A stretch of 64,000 bases of DNA from Cupriavidus taiwanensis. GTDB taxonomy: Bacteria; Pseudomonadota; Gammaproteobacteria; Burkholderiales; Burkholderiaceae. The position numbers were made by a program, and so were the translations under genes. The DNA lies in contig NZ_LT977071.1 of the NCBI RefSeq assembly GCF_900250075.1, forward strand, positions 1,736,941 through 1,800,940. The letters run 5' to 3'. A model generated the notes under the pieces. That model saw only the letters and a program-made list of their open reading frames with translations. It ran no database searches and was not told the DNA's origin. Shown here piece by piece: positions 43,451 to 53,203 of the stretch; positions within the stretch are counted from its first letter, which is position 1, and every line of letters starts with the position of its first letter.

Positions 43451-45142
43451 ATGCAAATCCTGCTTTCCCTGATGTCCGGGGTTGCACTGCTGATCTGGGG
43501 CGCGCATGTGACGCGCCACGGCATGCTGGAGCTATTGGGGCCGCGCTTGCGGCTGGTGCTGGCCGCGGGCACGGCCAGCCCGGCGCGCGGCTTCCTGGCC
43601 GGGCTGGGCGTGACCGCGCTGATCCAGAGCAGCAGCGCCACGGCCTTGATGACAAGCAGCTTTGTGGCGGGAGGCCTGGTGTCGTTGCCGGCGGCACTGC
43701 CGATCGTGCTGGGTGCCGACGTCGGCACCAGCGTGATGGCGCGCTTGCTGTCGGTCGACATCTCCTGGCTCTCGCCTCTGCTGCTGGTCATCGGCATTGC
43801 CCTGCGCCTGTCCGGCAAGGACAGCCTGCGCGGACAGGCTGGCGAAGTCATGGTGGGGCTGGGGCTGATCACGCTGGCCTTGCACCTGATCCGCCTCTAC
43901 GCCGCACCGCTGCTGCAGGCTCAGATCGTGCACGCGATCTTCATCTCGCTTGGCAACGACGCCCTGCTGGCATTGGTGATCGGCGCCCTGCTGGCCCTGC
44001 TCGCATACTCCGGCCTGGCCGCGGTACTGCTGACCGCAACGTTGGCCATGGGCGGGGTCATCGGCCCGGCAACCGCCTTGCCGCTGGTGCTTGGCGCCAA
44101 CCTGGGCAGCGGCCTGATTGCCTGCCTTGCCAATTCCGGCGCTGCACCGGCCGCACGGCGGGTATCGCTCGCCAACCTGATGTTCCGGGTGGTGGGGATA
44201 CTGGCATTCCTGCCGTTGCTGGACGCCATGCCGTGGCTGCTGGCCCGCCTGGGCAGCAGCGCCGCGACCATGGCCATCGACTTTCACATGGCCTTCAACC
44301 TGGCCGTGGCGGCAACGCTGATCTGGTTCGTCAAGCCGGTGGCGTCGCTATGCAACCGGTGGCTGCCCGATGCGCACGACCACGCAACACCCGGCGGCGC
44401 ACGCTACCTGAGCCAGGGCGACCTGCGGCACCCGTCCGTCGCGCTGGGCAATGCCACGCGCGAAGTCGTGCGCATCGGCGACGTGATCGAGGAAATGCTC
44501 GGTGGCATGAAGCTCTCGGTGGCGGGCAACGACCGCGCCATGAACGCCCGCTGCCGCGCGCTGGACGACCGTATCGACGACCTCTATTCGTCCGTCAAGA
44601 TGTACCTGACCGGCGTCGACACCGACAGCCTCGACGACGACGATACCGCGCGCTGGGACGAAATCATGCTGGTCAATATCAACCTGGAATATGCCGGCGA
44701 TATCGTCGAGCGCATCCTGGCCGACCTGGACCAGCGCAAGCTGAGCCGCAACTACCGGTTCTCGGACGAGGGCAGCGCGGAACTGCTTGCGTTGTGCGAC
44801 ATGCTGGTGGCCAACCTGCGTACCCGGCTGTCGCTGTTCGTCGCTGGCGACCGTACCGCTCCGGCCTTGCTGCACGACTGTGCCGCCGGATTCCAGGCCC
44901 GTGCCGAGCGCTTCACCGCGCGCCACATTGCGCGTGTGGCGCAGCGGCGCACGGCAAGCGTGGAGACCAGTGCCTTGCACCTGGATATCCTGCGCGAGCT
45001 TTCGCAGATGAACTCGCTACTGTGCGCTGCGCCCGCAGGCATGCCCGGCGCCCAGCGCAGTGCCCTCGCCGAGGACCCTCCGTTCCTGCCTGCCGAATAC
45101 CCCGGCGCGCCGGACGCACAGGAACGCCTGCTTAATCCGTGA
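43451..45142 (+). CDS. Na/Pi cotransporter family protein with PhoU-like domain
   Basis: This 563-residue protein has an N-terminal membrane domain with about eight to nine helices and the NptA/NaPi-II motif QSSSAT at residues 59-64, the first of two inverted repeats (the second is near NLGSGLIAC, residue 200). A C-terminal helical PhoU-like domain runs from about 330 to 520. Family members move phosphate with sodium. It lies 84 bases downstream of phnA in the same direction; since PhnA releases phosphate inside the cell, this transporter could export excess phosphate or adjust uptake. That idea is inference. The PhoU-like part suggests regulation by phosphate status. Confidence 0.88.
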   Translation: MQILLSLMSGVALLIWGAHVTRHGMLELLGPRLRLVLAAGTASPARGFLAGLGVTALIQSSSATALMTSSFVAGGLVSLPAALPIVLGADVGTSVMARLLSVDISWLSPLLLVIGIALRLSGKDSLRGQAGEVMVGLGLITLALHLIRLYAAPLLQAQIVHAIFISLGNDALLALVIGALLALLAYSGLAAVLLTATLAMGGVIGPATALPLVLGANLGSGLIACLANSGAAPAARRVSLANLMFRVVGILAFLPLLDAMPWLLARLGSSAATMAIDFHMAFNLAVAATLIWFVKPVASLCNRWLPDAHDHATPGGARYLSQGDLRHPSVALGNATREVVRIGDVIEEMLGGMKLSVAGNDRAMNARCRALDDRIDDLYSSVKMYLTGVDTDSLDDDDTARWDEIMLVNINLEYAGDIVERILADLDQRKLSRNYRFSDEGSAELLALCDMLVANLRTRLSLFVAGDRTAPALLHDCAAGFQARAERFTARHIARVAQRRTASVETSALHLDILRELSQMNSLLCAAPAGMPGAQRSALAEDPPFLPAEYPGAPDAQERLLNP

Positions 45143-45401
45143 CGCCGTCGCGCCCCTGCGTCCAGGCCACCGCCGCACCGGTACGTTTGTGGACAATGAC
45201 ATGCCGTACCGCCTCGCAGCCGCCCGCCAGCGCGTCGTCGGCGATGGCCTTCAGCGGCAGAGCCTTGCCGCCGCGCATCTGCTCGTCGGCGGTGATCAGC
45301 GCCACCGCGCCCACGTCGACCAGCCGCTCCTGCAGCGACTTGGCAGAGAAGCCGCCGAACACCACCGAACGCGTGGCGCCCAGGCGCGCGCTGCTTACCA
45401 G
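45132..45401 (-). pseudogene. Remnant of an acetyl-CoA synthetase gene (acs)
   Basis: Read on the minus strand, the 90 codons up to a stop at 45132 give [19 protein letters not shown], then [28 protein letters not shown] and a segment ending [19 protein letters not shown], here described in pieces. This is the internal region of acetyl-CoA synthetases that follows the ACARLGA(T/I)[10 protein letters not shown] motif, equal to about residues 155-245 of a protein of some 650 residues. There is no start codon with a ribosome binding site and neither the AMP-binding nor the C-terminal domain is present. It begins exactly at the phnY stop and ends inside the 3' end of the convergent Na/Pi gene. 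Probable leftover of a rearrangement. Confidence 0.82.
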
Positions 45402-46840
45402 GGCAGCGAGTAGGTCTTGGTGTTGCAGAAGCTCTTCATCGCCTCCAGCACGCCCTCCTTGTAGCCCAGGCCGGAATCCTTGATGCCACCGAACGGCGTC
45501 AGCTCCAGCCGATACCCCGGCACTTCGCGCACATTGACGCTGCCGACCTTCAGCTCGCGCACGAAGCGCGTGATGTAGTCGAGCCGGTTGGTGCAGACCG
45601 ATGACGACAGCCCGTAGGCGGTGCCGTTGGAAACCCGGATGGCATCATCAATATCCTTGAAACGGATCACCGGCGACACGGGCCCAAAGGTTTCATGCTT
45701 CACCACCGTCATCTCCGGATCCACATGGTCGAGCACGGTGGGCGAATACAGCGCGCCGCGGCGGATATTGCCGTAGCGCAGCGTGGCCCCGGCGGCAATC
45801 GCTTCATTGACCACCGCCTCGAACTGGATCGCCGCGGCTTCGTCGATGACGGTGCCCATGTCGACCTTCGGGTCCATCGGGTCGCCGTAGTTGAGTGCTT
45901 CGGTCTTCGCCACCAGCAGGTCGACAAAGCGCTCCGCCACCGACTCATGCACCAGCATGCGCTTGATCGCGGTGCAACGCTGCCCGGAATTCTTGTACGA
46001 GCCGCTTGCCGCCAGCGTCGCGGCCTCTTCCAGATCGGCGTCTTCCATCACGATGATGGGATCGTTGCCGCCCAGCTCCAGCACCTGGCGCTTGTAGGTG
46101 GCGGTAGCGGCAATGTACTTGCCGATCGGCACGCCGCCGGTAAAGGTCACCAGGTCGACGTCGGGGTGCGTCAGCATCTCGTCGGCGATCTCGCGCGGGT
46201 CGCCGGTGATGATCGACAGCATCGGCGGGGGCAGGCCTGCCTCATACAGGATGTCGGCCAGCAGGTACGCGGCAAGGGGCGTTTTCTCGCTGGGCTTGAG
46301 CACCATGCGGTTGTTGGTGGCCACTGCCGGCGCGACCTTGTGGATCACCTGGTTGAGCGGGTGGTTGAATGGCGTGATCGCGGTGATCACGCCCAGCAAC
46401 GGCTCGCGCAGCGTATAGACCTTGCGGCTCTTGCCGTGGTGGGTCAGGTCGCACGAGAACACCTGGCCGTCGTCGACCAGCGCCTGGTTGGCGGCGAACA
46501 GCAGCACGTCCGAGGCGCGGCCGACTTCGTACAGTGAATCCTTGCGGCACAGGCCCGACTCCAGCGTGATGGTGCGCGAGATCTCGTCCAGGCGCGAAGC
46601 GATGATCTCGCCCGCGCGCATCAGGATCTTGTAGCGCTCGTAGCGCGTCAGTGTGGGCTGGTAGTCGCGCGCGATGCGGTAGGCGCGGCGCACGTCGTCG
46701 AGCGTGGCCTTGGGCACCGTGGCGATGACTTCGCCGGTGTAGGGGTAGGTCACCTCGATCACGTCTTCGCGGTAGATCTTTTCGCCGGCGATGCGAAGGG
46801 CCTCGTGGCGGATATCGGGAATGGCATGCAATGCGGTCAT
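45395..46840 (-). CDS. phnY: Phosphonoacetaldehyde dehydrogenase
   Basis: This 481-residue NAD-dependent aldehyde dehydrogenase would oxidise phosphonoacetaldehyde to phosphonoacetate, the substrate of PhnA. The active cysteine is Cys289 in [10 protein letters not shown], the general base is Glu255 in LELGGND, and the cofactor-binding stretch is [18 protein letters not shown] near residue 155. Length and strings match the characterised PhnY of Sinorhizobium meliloti. It is the last gene of a minus-strand group with the OPA-type transporter and the iron-type alcohol dehydrogenase. In S. meliloti phnY is paired with the aminotransferase gene phnW; phnW is absent here, which is notable. Confidence 0.9.
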   Translation of the reverse strand: MTALHAIPDIRHEALRIAGEKIYREDVIEVTYPYTGEVIATVPKATLDDVRRAYRIARDYQPTLTRYERYKILMRAGEIIASRLDEISRTITLESGLCRKDSLYEVGRASDVLLFAANQALVDDGQVFSCDLTHHGKSRKVYTLREPLLGVITAITPFNHPLNQVIHKVAPAVATNNRMVLKPSEKTPLAAYLLADILYEAGLPPPMLSIITGDPREIADEMLTHPDVDLVTFTGGVPIGKYIAATATYKRQVLELGGNDPIIVMEDADLEEAATLAASGSYKNSGQRCTAIKRMLVHESVAERFVDLLVAKTEALNYGDPMDPKVDMGTVIDEAAAIQFEAVVNEAIAAGATLRYGNIRRGALYSPTVLDHVDPEMTVVKHETFGPVSPVIRFKDIDDAIRVSNGTAYGLSSSVCTNRLDYITRFVRELKVGSVNVREVPGYRLELTPFGGIKDSGLGYKEGVLEAMKSFCNTKTYSLPW

Positions 46841-46933
46841 GGTTTTACCCTCGCGGGTTTCTGAGCAGTGTGTTGAAAGACAATGCGGGCGTCGCAGGCG
46901 GGCCGGCGCGGTGCCGGCCCCGCCCGGCTAGCG

Positions 46934-48262
46934 TTAGCGGCGGATGAACGCCGCGATCACGGCGCTGATGATGCAGCTGGCTGCCACGATCGGAAACACC
47001 AGCGAGGTATTGCCGGAGTGGTCCAGGATGCGGCCGATCAGCGGCTCGCCCAGCCCGGCCAGCAGGTAGGAGAAGAAATTGAGGATGCCAGTGGCCGTGC
47101 CCGCGCGCTTTGCGCCGACCAGGTCCGGACACAGCGCCCAGAACGACGAGGCCGGGCCATAGACGAAGAACCCTGCCAGGAACAGCGCGACGATGGCGCC
47201 CATGCCCGTCGGCAGCTGGTACATCACCATCGAGGCGATCGCGCCCAGCACCATGTAGAGCATGATGGCCTTGCTGCGGCTGGAGCCGAACAGCCGGTCC
47301 GAGATCCAGCCGTTGGACAGCGCGCCGAACGCCATGCCCACCGGCAGCGCCACCGAGATCCAGGCCGGGTCGATCAGCGTTTCCGCGGTCTTCCAGTTCT
47401 TGCCCAGGAAGTGCACCGGGACCCAGACGATCAGGCCGTAGCGCGCCGCGTTCTGGAAGCCGATCGACAGCCCCGCGATGATCAGGCGCGGATTGCGCAG
47501 CACCGCCTTGTAGCGCGACCACGAGCTTTCCTCGGCATCGGTTTCAGGCGCTGTGTGGGCCGTTGTGCGTGCCGTTGCGCGCGGGTCGTCATCCTCGCCC
47601 CTGGCCACGCCGGTATCGGGCGACTTGTAGCCCAGGTCTTCCGGCCGCTCGCGCACGATCAGGTAGAAGGTGATGCCGCCCACCAGCATCAGCAGCACTG
47701 GCAGGCGGAAGATCCAGCGCCAGTCCAGGTGCAGGATGTTCACCACCACGATCGAGGTCACGAACGACAGCACCGAGGCGCAGCCGGCCGCGAACACGTA
47801 GAAGCCATAGACCTTGCCGCGTTCCTCGGCGCCCCACCAGTTCGACAGCAGGCGGCTGCCCGGCGCCCAGCCGAGTGCCTGGAAATAGCCGTTGATGCCC
47901 CACGGAATCGCCAGGCTCTTGAAGCCGACGGCGAAGCTGACTGCCCAATTGGCCGCGCACGACAGGATTGCGCCGGCGGTCATTACGCGGCGCCCGCCGA
48001 ACTTGTCGCCGAGGTTGCCGTTGATGGCCTGGCCGATGGCATAGCACCACAGCAGGCAGGTCGAGGCCCAGCCCAGCGCCGCCTTGGACAGGCCGAACTC
48101 TTCCTGGATGCCGGGAATGGCAAAGCCGAAGGTCTGCCGGCCGGTGTAGAAGAAGAAGTAGCAGAACATGGCGGCCAGCAGCATCCGCCACTGCGCGCGC
48201 CGGAACGATTGCTCGGCCGGGGCAACGAACGCTCCCACCTGGATGCGGTCGGCTGTTTCCAT
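46934..48262 (-). CDS. OPA/GlpT-type MFS transporter, probable organophosphonate permease
   Basis: This 442-residue inner-membrane transporter has the organophosphate:phosphate antiporter look of GlpT, UhpT and PgtP. It opens RRAQWRMLLAAMFCYFFFYTGRQTFGFAIPGI (about residues 21-52, by range), in which the FYTGRQ string is the OPA counterpart of the GlpT arginine-containing first helix. The motif GNLGDKFGGRRVMTAG follows near 82. A long charged central loop near residues 210-240 contains a run of Asp/Glu/Thr. Position between the phnY and iron-type alcohol dehydrogenase genes suggests a small phosphonate as substrate. GlpT-like arginines fit binding of a phosphoryl group. Start follows AAAGGAGACAACC. 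Confidence 0.85.
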   Translation of the reverse strand: METADRIQVGAFVAPAEQSFRRAQWRMLLAAMFCYFFFYTGRQTFGFAIPGIQEEFGLSKAALGWASTCLLWCYAIGQAINGNLGDKFGGRRVMTAGAILSCAANWAVSFAVGFKSLAIPWGINGYFQALGWAPGSRLLSNWWGAEERGKVYGFYVFAAGCASVLSFVTSIVVVNILHLDWRWIFRLPVLLMLVGGITFYLIVRERPEDLGYKSPDTGVARGEDDDPRATARTTAHTAPETDAEESSWSRYKAVLRNPRLIIAGLSIGFQNAARYGLIVWVPVHFLGKNWKTAETLIDPAWISVALPVGMAFGALSNGWISDRLFGSSRSKAIMLYMVLGAIASMVMYQLPTGMGAIVALFLAGFFVYGPASSFWALCPDLVGAKRAGTATGILNFFSYLLAGLGEPLIGRILDHSGNTSLVFPIVAASCIISAVIAAFIRR

Positions 48263-48336
48263 GGTTGTCTCCTTTTATATTGTCGGCCCGTCTGTCGGGC
48301 TCGTGTGGCCGGGTAAACACCCGCCCGGGGGAACGG

Positions 48337-49428
48337 CTAGGCAGGCACGGCGCCGATAAAGTTCTTGCCGCGGGCGCCCTCCAGCGCACGCGCGATCATG
48401 GCGCCGGCCTCGTCGTCGCTGACGCCGTAGTCGGCAAACTCGGTCTTCACGCCCAGCCCTTGCAAGAAGCCACGCAGGCGCTGCTGCGCGGCGGGCAGCG
48501 ATGGGCCGAACAGCCGCTGCAGCGTGCGGTCGCGGTCGGGGCGGCGCGCCCAGGCCTTTTCCAGCACCAGCGGCAACGTGAACGAGCAGGCAATGCCGTG
48601 CGGCAGGCCGTGGCGCAGCGTCATTTCGTAAGAGATTGAATGCGCCAGCGCGGTCTTGGTGTTGGAGAACGCCAGTCCGGCCTTGAGTGCGGCCAGCGCC
48701 ATGCGTTCGCGCAGCGCCAGGTCGTCCAGGTTCCGGGCCAGCTGCGGCAGGGTCTCGAAGATGTCCTCGACCGCCGACACCGCAAAGGTGTCGGAGACCG
48801 GGTTGGCATTGACGTTCCAGATCGATTCCAGCGCATGCGACAGCGCATCGAGGCCGGTGGCAATGGTGGTGCCGCGCGGCACCGACAGCATCAGCTGCGC
48901 ATCGACGATGGCCGCCTCGGGCCAGGTCTGCGGCAGGTGCAGCGAGTATTTCTTCTGGTTCGCCGCGTCCCAGATGGTGGCCCACGGCGTGACTTCGCTG
49001 CCGGTGCCGGCGGTGGTCGGCACCGCGATCAGCGGCTTGACCTGCGCCGGCGTGAACGACTTGCCGCTCGCCAGCAGGCTGACCAGCGAGTCGAAGCGGC
49101 CCGAGCGGGTGCCGGCCATCAGCGCCTTGGCGGTATCGATGGCGCTGCCGCCGCCGACCGCGACGATGGCGTCGCAGCGGTCGGCGTGTTCCCAGAAGCG
49201 GTTGTACAGGCCGGACAGATGCGCCACGTCCGGGTTGGGCTGCACGTCTTCGATCATCCCGGCCAGGTCTGCGCCCAGCAATGCTTCCAGCCGCGCCAGC
49301 AGTCCCAGCGCGCGCGCCTCCGGGAAGGTCACGACCACGGCGCGCCGGCCGTGGAGCAAGGCCGGCAACTGGTCGAGCGCGCCGGCCCCGCAATGGATCG
49401 ACACGGGGTTGTGGTAGGCATGGGTCAT
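48337..49428 (-). CDS. Iron-type alcohol dehydrogenase, candidate 2-hydroxyethylphosphonate/phosphonoacetaldehyde oxidoreductase
   Basis: This 363-residue group III alcohol dehydrogenase has GGGSAIDTAKAL near residue 95 for NAD binding and PTTAGTGSEVTPWATI near 140. Metal ligands appear as Asp in AAIVDAQLM, His in GLDALSHALESI and two histidines in TLRHGLPHG. Within this family, PhpC-type enzymes interconvert phosphonoacetaldehyde and 2-hydroxyethylphosphonate. It is the first gene of the unit with the OPA transporter and PhnY, so oxidation of hydroxyethylphosphonate to the PhnY substrate is the attractive reading. The ATG at 49428 has GAGGAGA before it; the longer frame is not conserved. The exact alcohol substrate is inferred from context only. 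Confidence 0.85.
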   Translation of the reverse strand: MTHAYHNPVSIHCGAGALDQLPALLHGRRAVVVTFPEARALGLLARLEALLGADLAGMIEDVQPNPDVAHLSGLYNRFWEHADRCDAIVAVGGGSAIDTAKALMAGTRSGRFDSLVSLLASGKSFTPAQVKPLIAVPTTAGTGSEVTPWATIWDAANQKKYSLHLPQTWPEAAIVDAQLMLSVPRGTTIATGLDALSHALESIWNVNANPVSDTFAVSAVEDIFETLPQLARNLDDLALRERMALAALKAGLAFSNTKTALAHSISYEMTLRHGLPHGIACSFTLPLVLEKAWARRPDRDRTLQRLFGPSLPAAQQRLRGFLQGLGVKTEFADYGVSDDEAGAMIARALEGARGKNFIGAVPA

Positions 49429-49672
49429 GAGGTCTCCTCGGTTCTGGTTCTGGGTTGCGTTGGCCGCGGTCGGCACCGCGCGCCTGGTTGCCAGAAGTGT
49501 GGGAGACGCCAAACCCCCGGTCCAATCGCATCTTTGACGCCCGGGCGCGCCAAAACCGATGGATCGCCGCGGCGCCGCGCCGGCCTCGGGGAAACCCTGT
49601 ACGCATCGGCGCGCGGCTGTGGGAGACTCGCCGGACACGCCGCCGAAGCGGCGGCCAGCCCCCATCCGATCC

Positions 49673-50545
49673 ATGTTCCACCAGTACTACAAGTCGATCC
49701 GCTGCTTCCACGCGGTGGCGCGCACCGGCGGCTTCACCGCCGCGGCGCAATACCTGCATATCGGGCAACCCACCGTGACCGACCAGGTCAAGGCCCTGGA
49801 GACGCGCTTCGGCGTGGAGCTGTTCCTGCGCAGCGGGCGCAGCGTGCGCCTGACCGACACCGGCGAGCGGCTCTATGCGATCACGCAGGGGCTGTTCGGG
49901 CAGGAAGAGGAAGCCATGCAGTTCCTGCACAGCGCGCACAAGCTCAAGACCGGGCTGGTGCGGGTGGGCGCGGTGTCACCACCGATCGCGCTCGGGCTGG
50001 CGCGCAGCTTCCGCAGCGCGCATGCGGCGCTGGAGCTGACCGTCACCATCGGCTCGGAGGCGTCGGTGCTGCGCGGCCTGCAGGACTTCGACATCGACGC
50101 CGGCATCCTTGCCGAGCCTGACCCGGTGGCGGGGCTGCATGTGGTGCCCTATCGCAAGGAACGCATTGTCGCGGTGATGCCGGCGGGCCATGCGCTGGCC
50201 GGGCGCACCACGGTCACGCTGCGGGACCTCGCCGGCGAACCCGTGATCCAGCGCGAGCCGGGCTCGAAGACGCGCGACCGTGTCGAACGCGCCTGCGCGC
50301 AGCATGGCGTGGCGCTGCACTGCGCGATGGAGATCAACAGCCGCGAGGCCATCCTGCATGCAGTGGCCAGCGGCATGGGACTGAGCTTCGTCACCGAGAT
50401 CGAATGCATCCCCTTGCCGGGGCTGCAGGTGGTGCCGGTGGACGAGCCGCTGCTGTCGATCGACTATTCCCTGTGCTGCCTGGCGGTGCGCAAGGAACGC
50501 CCGTTGATCTCGGCGCTGTTCGCGGTGGCGCTGGGCGGCGGCTGA
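49673..50545 (+). CDS. LysR-type regulator, divergent from the iron-type alcohol dehydrogenase operon
   Basis: This 290-residue regulator has its winged helix at the N-terminus (FHQYYKSIRCFHAVARTGGFTAAAQYL, then IGQPTVTDQVKALE, about residues 2-46) and an effector domain from about 88 with TGLVRVGAVSPPIALGLARSF. The ATG at 49673 gives the normal N-terminus; the frame runs well upstream without homology. Across the 244-base gap it faces the phosphonate operon of the alcohol dehydrogenase, transporter and phnY, so it is its probable activator. The gap contains the decamer TGTGGGAGAC twice (49498 and 49618). Its 3' end overlaps the 3' end of the convergent YihY gene by 82 bases. Confidence 0.86.
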   Translation: MFHQYYKSIRCFHAVARTGGFTAAAQYLHIGQPTVTDQVKALETRFGVELFLRSGRSVRLTDTGERLYAITQGLFGQEEEAMQFLHSAHKLKTGLVRVGAVSPPIALGLARSFRSAHAALELTVTIGSEASVLRGLQDFDIDAGILAEPDPVAGLHVVPYRKERIVAVMPAGHALAGRTTVTLRDLAGEPVIQREPGSKTRDRVERACAQHGVALHCAMEINSREAILHAVASGMGLSFVTEIECIPLPGLQVVPVDEPLLSIDYSLCCLAVRKERPLISALFAVALGGG

Positions 50546-51495
50546 GACTGGGACCTGGCGCGCTCGCGTTCGAGTTCGCGCTCGCGTTCGAGTTCGCGCT
50601 CGCGCTCGGCCGCGGCCTCATGGCGGCGCGAACCGTAGCGCCGTGCGTACTGCCAGGTGAACTCGGCCCCCAGCAGGAAGATCTGCGCGGAGTAATACAC
50701 CCACAGCAGCAGCACCACCAGCGAGCCGGCGGCACCGTAGCCGTTGGCGACGCCGCTCTTGCCGATATACAGGCCGATCAGGAACTTGCCCAGCGTGAAC
50801 AGCAGCGCCGTCACCGCCGCGCCCAGCCAGACGTCGGGCCAGCGCACCTTGGCGCGCGGCATGATCTTGTAGATCATGGCAAAGACCACCGTGATCAGCA
50901 CCAGGCTGACCACGGTGTCGAGCACATGGGCGATCAGCTCCTCCGCCCCGAACAGCGGCCCCCACAAACGGTTGAGCGCGGAGATCCCCGCGCTCAGCAG
51001 CAGCGACACCACCAGCAGGAAGCCGATGCCCAGGATCATGCCGAACGACAGCAGCCGCGCGCGCAGCAGTGCAAACAGGCCGGAGGTCTTGCGCCGCTCG
51101 GGTACCTCCCAGATCCGGTCGAGCGCGGACTGCAGCTCGGCGAACACCGTGGTCGCGCCGATCAGCAGCACCACCACGCCGACCACCGCGGTCAGCGCGC
51201 TGGCCGCGGGCTTGCTAACCGCCAGCAGCATGGCTTCGACGGTCTTGGCGCCCTCCGGGCCAAGCAGCCCCTGCAGCTGCGCCACCACTTCGCCGCGCGC
51301 GGCCTCGTGGCCGAACACCACGCCCGCCACCGAGATCACGATCAGCAGCAGCGGCGCGATCGAGAACACCGTGTAATAGGCCAGCGCCGCGCCCATGCTG
51401 GGGGCGTAGTCTTCCACCCAGGCGTTGACGGTATCCCGCAGCAGCCCGTAGAGCGCGCGGGGCGAGGACAGCAGAACCGACGAAATGGAAGGCAT
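50464..51495 (-). CDS. YihY/BrkB-family inner membrane protein with charged C-terminal tail
   Basis: This 343-residue protein belongs to the YihY/BrkB family. Its first hydrophobic segment is preceded by WVEDYAPSMGAALAYYTVFSIAPLLLIV (about residues 23-50, by range), a stronger match to the family core than the protein at 8726. About six helices are followed by a hydrophilic tail with the repeated ERERELERER pattern, encoded by a tandem DNA repeat. The tail's last 27 codons overlap the end of the convergent LysR gene. The ATG at 51495 is chosen as the start of homology; a longer frame lacks it. Function is unknown. Confidence 0.85.
   Translation of the reverse strand: MPSISSVLLSSPRALYGLLRDTVNAWVEDYAPSMGAALAYYTVFSIAPLLLIVISVAGVVFGHEAARGEVVAQLQGLLGPEGAKTVEAMLLAVSKPAASALTAVVGVVVLLIGATTVFAELQSALDRIWEVPERRKTSGLFALLRARLLSFGMILGIGFLLVVSLLLSAGISALNRLWGPLFGAEELIAHVLDTVVSLVLITVVFAMIYKIMPRAKVRWPDVWLGAAVTALLFTLGKFLIGLYIGKSGVANGYGAAGSLVVLLLWVYYSAQIFLLGAEFTWQYARRYGSRRHEAAAERERELERERELERERARSQSQPPPSATANSAEINGRSLRTARQHRE
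50561..50607. repeat. 18-bp tandem repeat inside the YihY-type gene
   Basis: About 2.6 copies of CGCTCGCGTTCGAGTTCG start at 50561 and 50579, with a third, diverging, copy at 50597. On the minus strand they encode the ERERELERER tail. Copy number could vary by slippage. Confidence 0.85.
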
Positions 51496-51713
51496 CGCTC
51501 GATCCCCAGTCACGATACTGCCCTGCCCCCGCAATTCCCGTTCCTGCCCGCTGCCATGTGGTGCGGCGATGTGCTGCGGCGATGGCAGGCGTGGCGCCGC
51601 GGCGCCGCCAGAGTCCCACCGGCGCCCCACCGGACCGCCGCGGGTGCCTCAATCCCGCGCCAGCGTGGCGACCCCGCGGTGCCGGATCGCGTGCATTCTT
51701 TACAACCTCCGCT

Positions 51714-52622
51714 TCACGGCGCCTGCATCGACACGCCGTAGCCTCCGAAGATGCGCGCCAGCTCGCCGTTGGCGCGGATCTTGTCCAGCGCCGACTGCAG
51801 CGCTTCGGCCAGCTCGCGCTCGCCCGCCTTGACCGCCATGCCGACGGCCCAGCCGCGCGGCGGCAGCAGCGGCGCGCTGATGTCGGCCGCGGCATAGCGG
51901 CCACCGGCGTGGCCGCCCGCCTTGAGCGCGCTTTCATACTGCGCGCGCGTCACCAGCGCCGCGGCGATCTCGCCCGAGAACAGCGCGTGCAGCGCCAGCC
52001 CGGCCTCGGGATAAATCCTGACCCGGTCACGCAGCGCGCCGCCGCCGGCGGACAACAGCGCGTTGGCCCCGGCCGAGCCCGCGGCCGCGCCGGTGGGCTG
52101 GCCGGCAAGGTCTTCCAGGCCGCGCACGTCCGGCACCCGCTCGCGGTCGTGCACCAGCACGAAGGTCTCGCGGTAGTAAGGTGCGACGATCAGCGCCTTG
52201 TCGTTGGCGCGCATGAAGGCGCGGTCGACCGGCACGTGCAGCATCACGTCGGCCGGGCCGTAGCCCAGGTAATGGCCGCGCCAGACCATCGCGCGCAGGT
52301 CGTCGGCCATGTTCTCGTCGGCATCGAACGGCAACAGCGCCACCGACAGGCCCAGCGCCTTGCCCAGCGCCTGCGCCAGCGCCACGTCGATGCCGGCATA
52401 CTGGCTGCCGGCCAGCGCCGAGAACGGCGGCAGGCCCTTGTACACTGCCACCTTCAGCGTGCCGGCCTGGCGGATGCGGGCCAGGTCGGCATGCGCCGGC
52501 GACACGCCGAGCAAGGCAGCGGCGGCCAGCAACAGGCAGCCGAGCCAGCGCAGGGCAAGCACCCGCGGCGCGGGCGCGACGGAAAAGGTAAGCAGTGGGC
52601 CGCGGACAGGGCTGTCAGGCAT
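51714..52622 (-). CDS. Periplasmic substrate-binding protein associated with quinoprotein dehydrogenase (XoxJ/MxaJ-like)
   Basis: This 302-residue exported protein has a signal peptide whose hydrophobic core LGCLLLAAAALLGV ends at AHA near residue 45. The SBP family 3 fold follows: GTLKVAVYKGLPPFSA near 54, AGIDVALAQALGKALGL near 76, and the C-terminal ALQSALDKIRANGELARIFGGYG. Proteins of this type, including MxaJ and XoxJ, accompany PQQ-dependent alcohol dehydrogenases and are thought to help their maturation rather than to transport amino acids. No ABC permease or ATPase gene is adjacent, which favours that reading. It follows the cytochrome c550 gene by 54 bases. Confidence 0.82.
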   Translation of the reverse strand: MPDSPVRGPLLTFSVAPAPRVLALRWLGCLLLAAAALLGVSPAHADLARIRQAGTLKVAVYKGLPPFSALAGSQYAGIDVALAQALGKALGLSVALLPFDADENMADDLRAMVWRGHYLGYGPADVMLHVPVDRAFMRANDKALIVAPYYRETFVLVHDRERVPDVRGLEDLAGQPTGAAAGSAGANALLSAGGGALRDRVRIYPEAGLALHALFSGEIAAALVTRAQYESALKAGGHAGGRYAAADISAPLLPPRGWAVGMAVKAGERELAEALQSALDKIRANGELARIFGGYGVSMQAP

Positions 52623-52676
52623 GGCATATCTCCTGTTAGGGCGAAGGGACCGGCATGGATCGCACTGACGCGCCGC

Positions 52677-53156
52677 TTACTCGTGGCGCGATTCCAGGTA
52701 GGTCTTGATGGCCCAGACCGCCTCCTGGCTCAGCACGCCGTCGAACGGCGGCATGTAGACGCGGCCGTCGCGGGTGCGGCCCTTGCGCACGGTGGTGGCG
52801 TAGAACTGCGAAATCTCGCTCTGGCAGGCCTGCTTCTTTTTGGCGTCGGCCAGCGCGACGCAGTCGCCGTCCAGCTTGCGCAGGTCGGGGGCAATGCCGC
52901 CCGACACGGCTTCCAGCCCGTGGCAGCGCGCGCAGTTCTGGTTGTACGCCGACGAGCCGATGCGCAGCGCCTCTTTGTGCGCATCGCCGCTGCGGTAGGG
53001 ATTGTCCGGACGCCATTCGTCGCCCAGCTGTGGTAACGCTTTGGTATCGACGGCCTGGGGCGTGACATCGCCGTGAGCCAGCACCGGGCCGGCGGAAAAA
53101 GCGGTCAGGGACGCGCAAAGTGAGAGCAAGGCGAGCAGGCGGCGCTGCGTTTTCAT
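52677..53156 (-). CDS. pedF: Cytochrome c550 (PedF type), electron acceptor of PQQ ethanol dehydrogenase
   Basis: This 159-residue periplasmic cytochrome has a signal peptide ending in VLA-HG near residue 27, followed by the PedF-type lead [19 protein letters not shown]. The single haem site is CARCH in [23 protein letters not shown] (about residues 72-94, by range), and the distal methionine is in [10 protein letters not shown]. In Pseudomonas the homologue takes electrons from PQQ alcohol dehydrogenase. It is divergent from the sigma-54 activator gene, and a strong -24/-12 sequence lies upstream on its strand at 53204-53219. The binding-protein gene that follows would be its operon partner. 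Confidence 0.9.
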   Translation of the reverse strand: MKTQRRLLALLSLCASLTAFSAGPVLAHGDVTPQAVDTKALPQLGDEWRPDNPYRSGDAHKEALRIGSSAYNQNCARCHGLEAVSGGIAPDLRKLDGDCVALADAKKKQACQSEISQFYATTVRKGRTRDGRVYMPPFDGVLSQEAVWAIKTYLESRHE

Positions 53157-53203
53157 GGATTTGTCTCCTACAGTGATGGGGCTGGCTTTGTTTGCCCTAT
53201 TTC

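Noticed and set aside
49498..49627. Decamer TGTGGGAGAC at 49498 and 49618, exactly 120 bases apart
   Set aside because: Not symmetrical, of moderate length and in a GC-rich gap; chance repetition cannot be excluded, so it is not listed as an operator.
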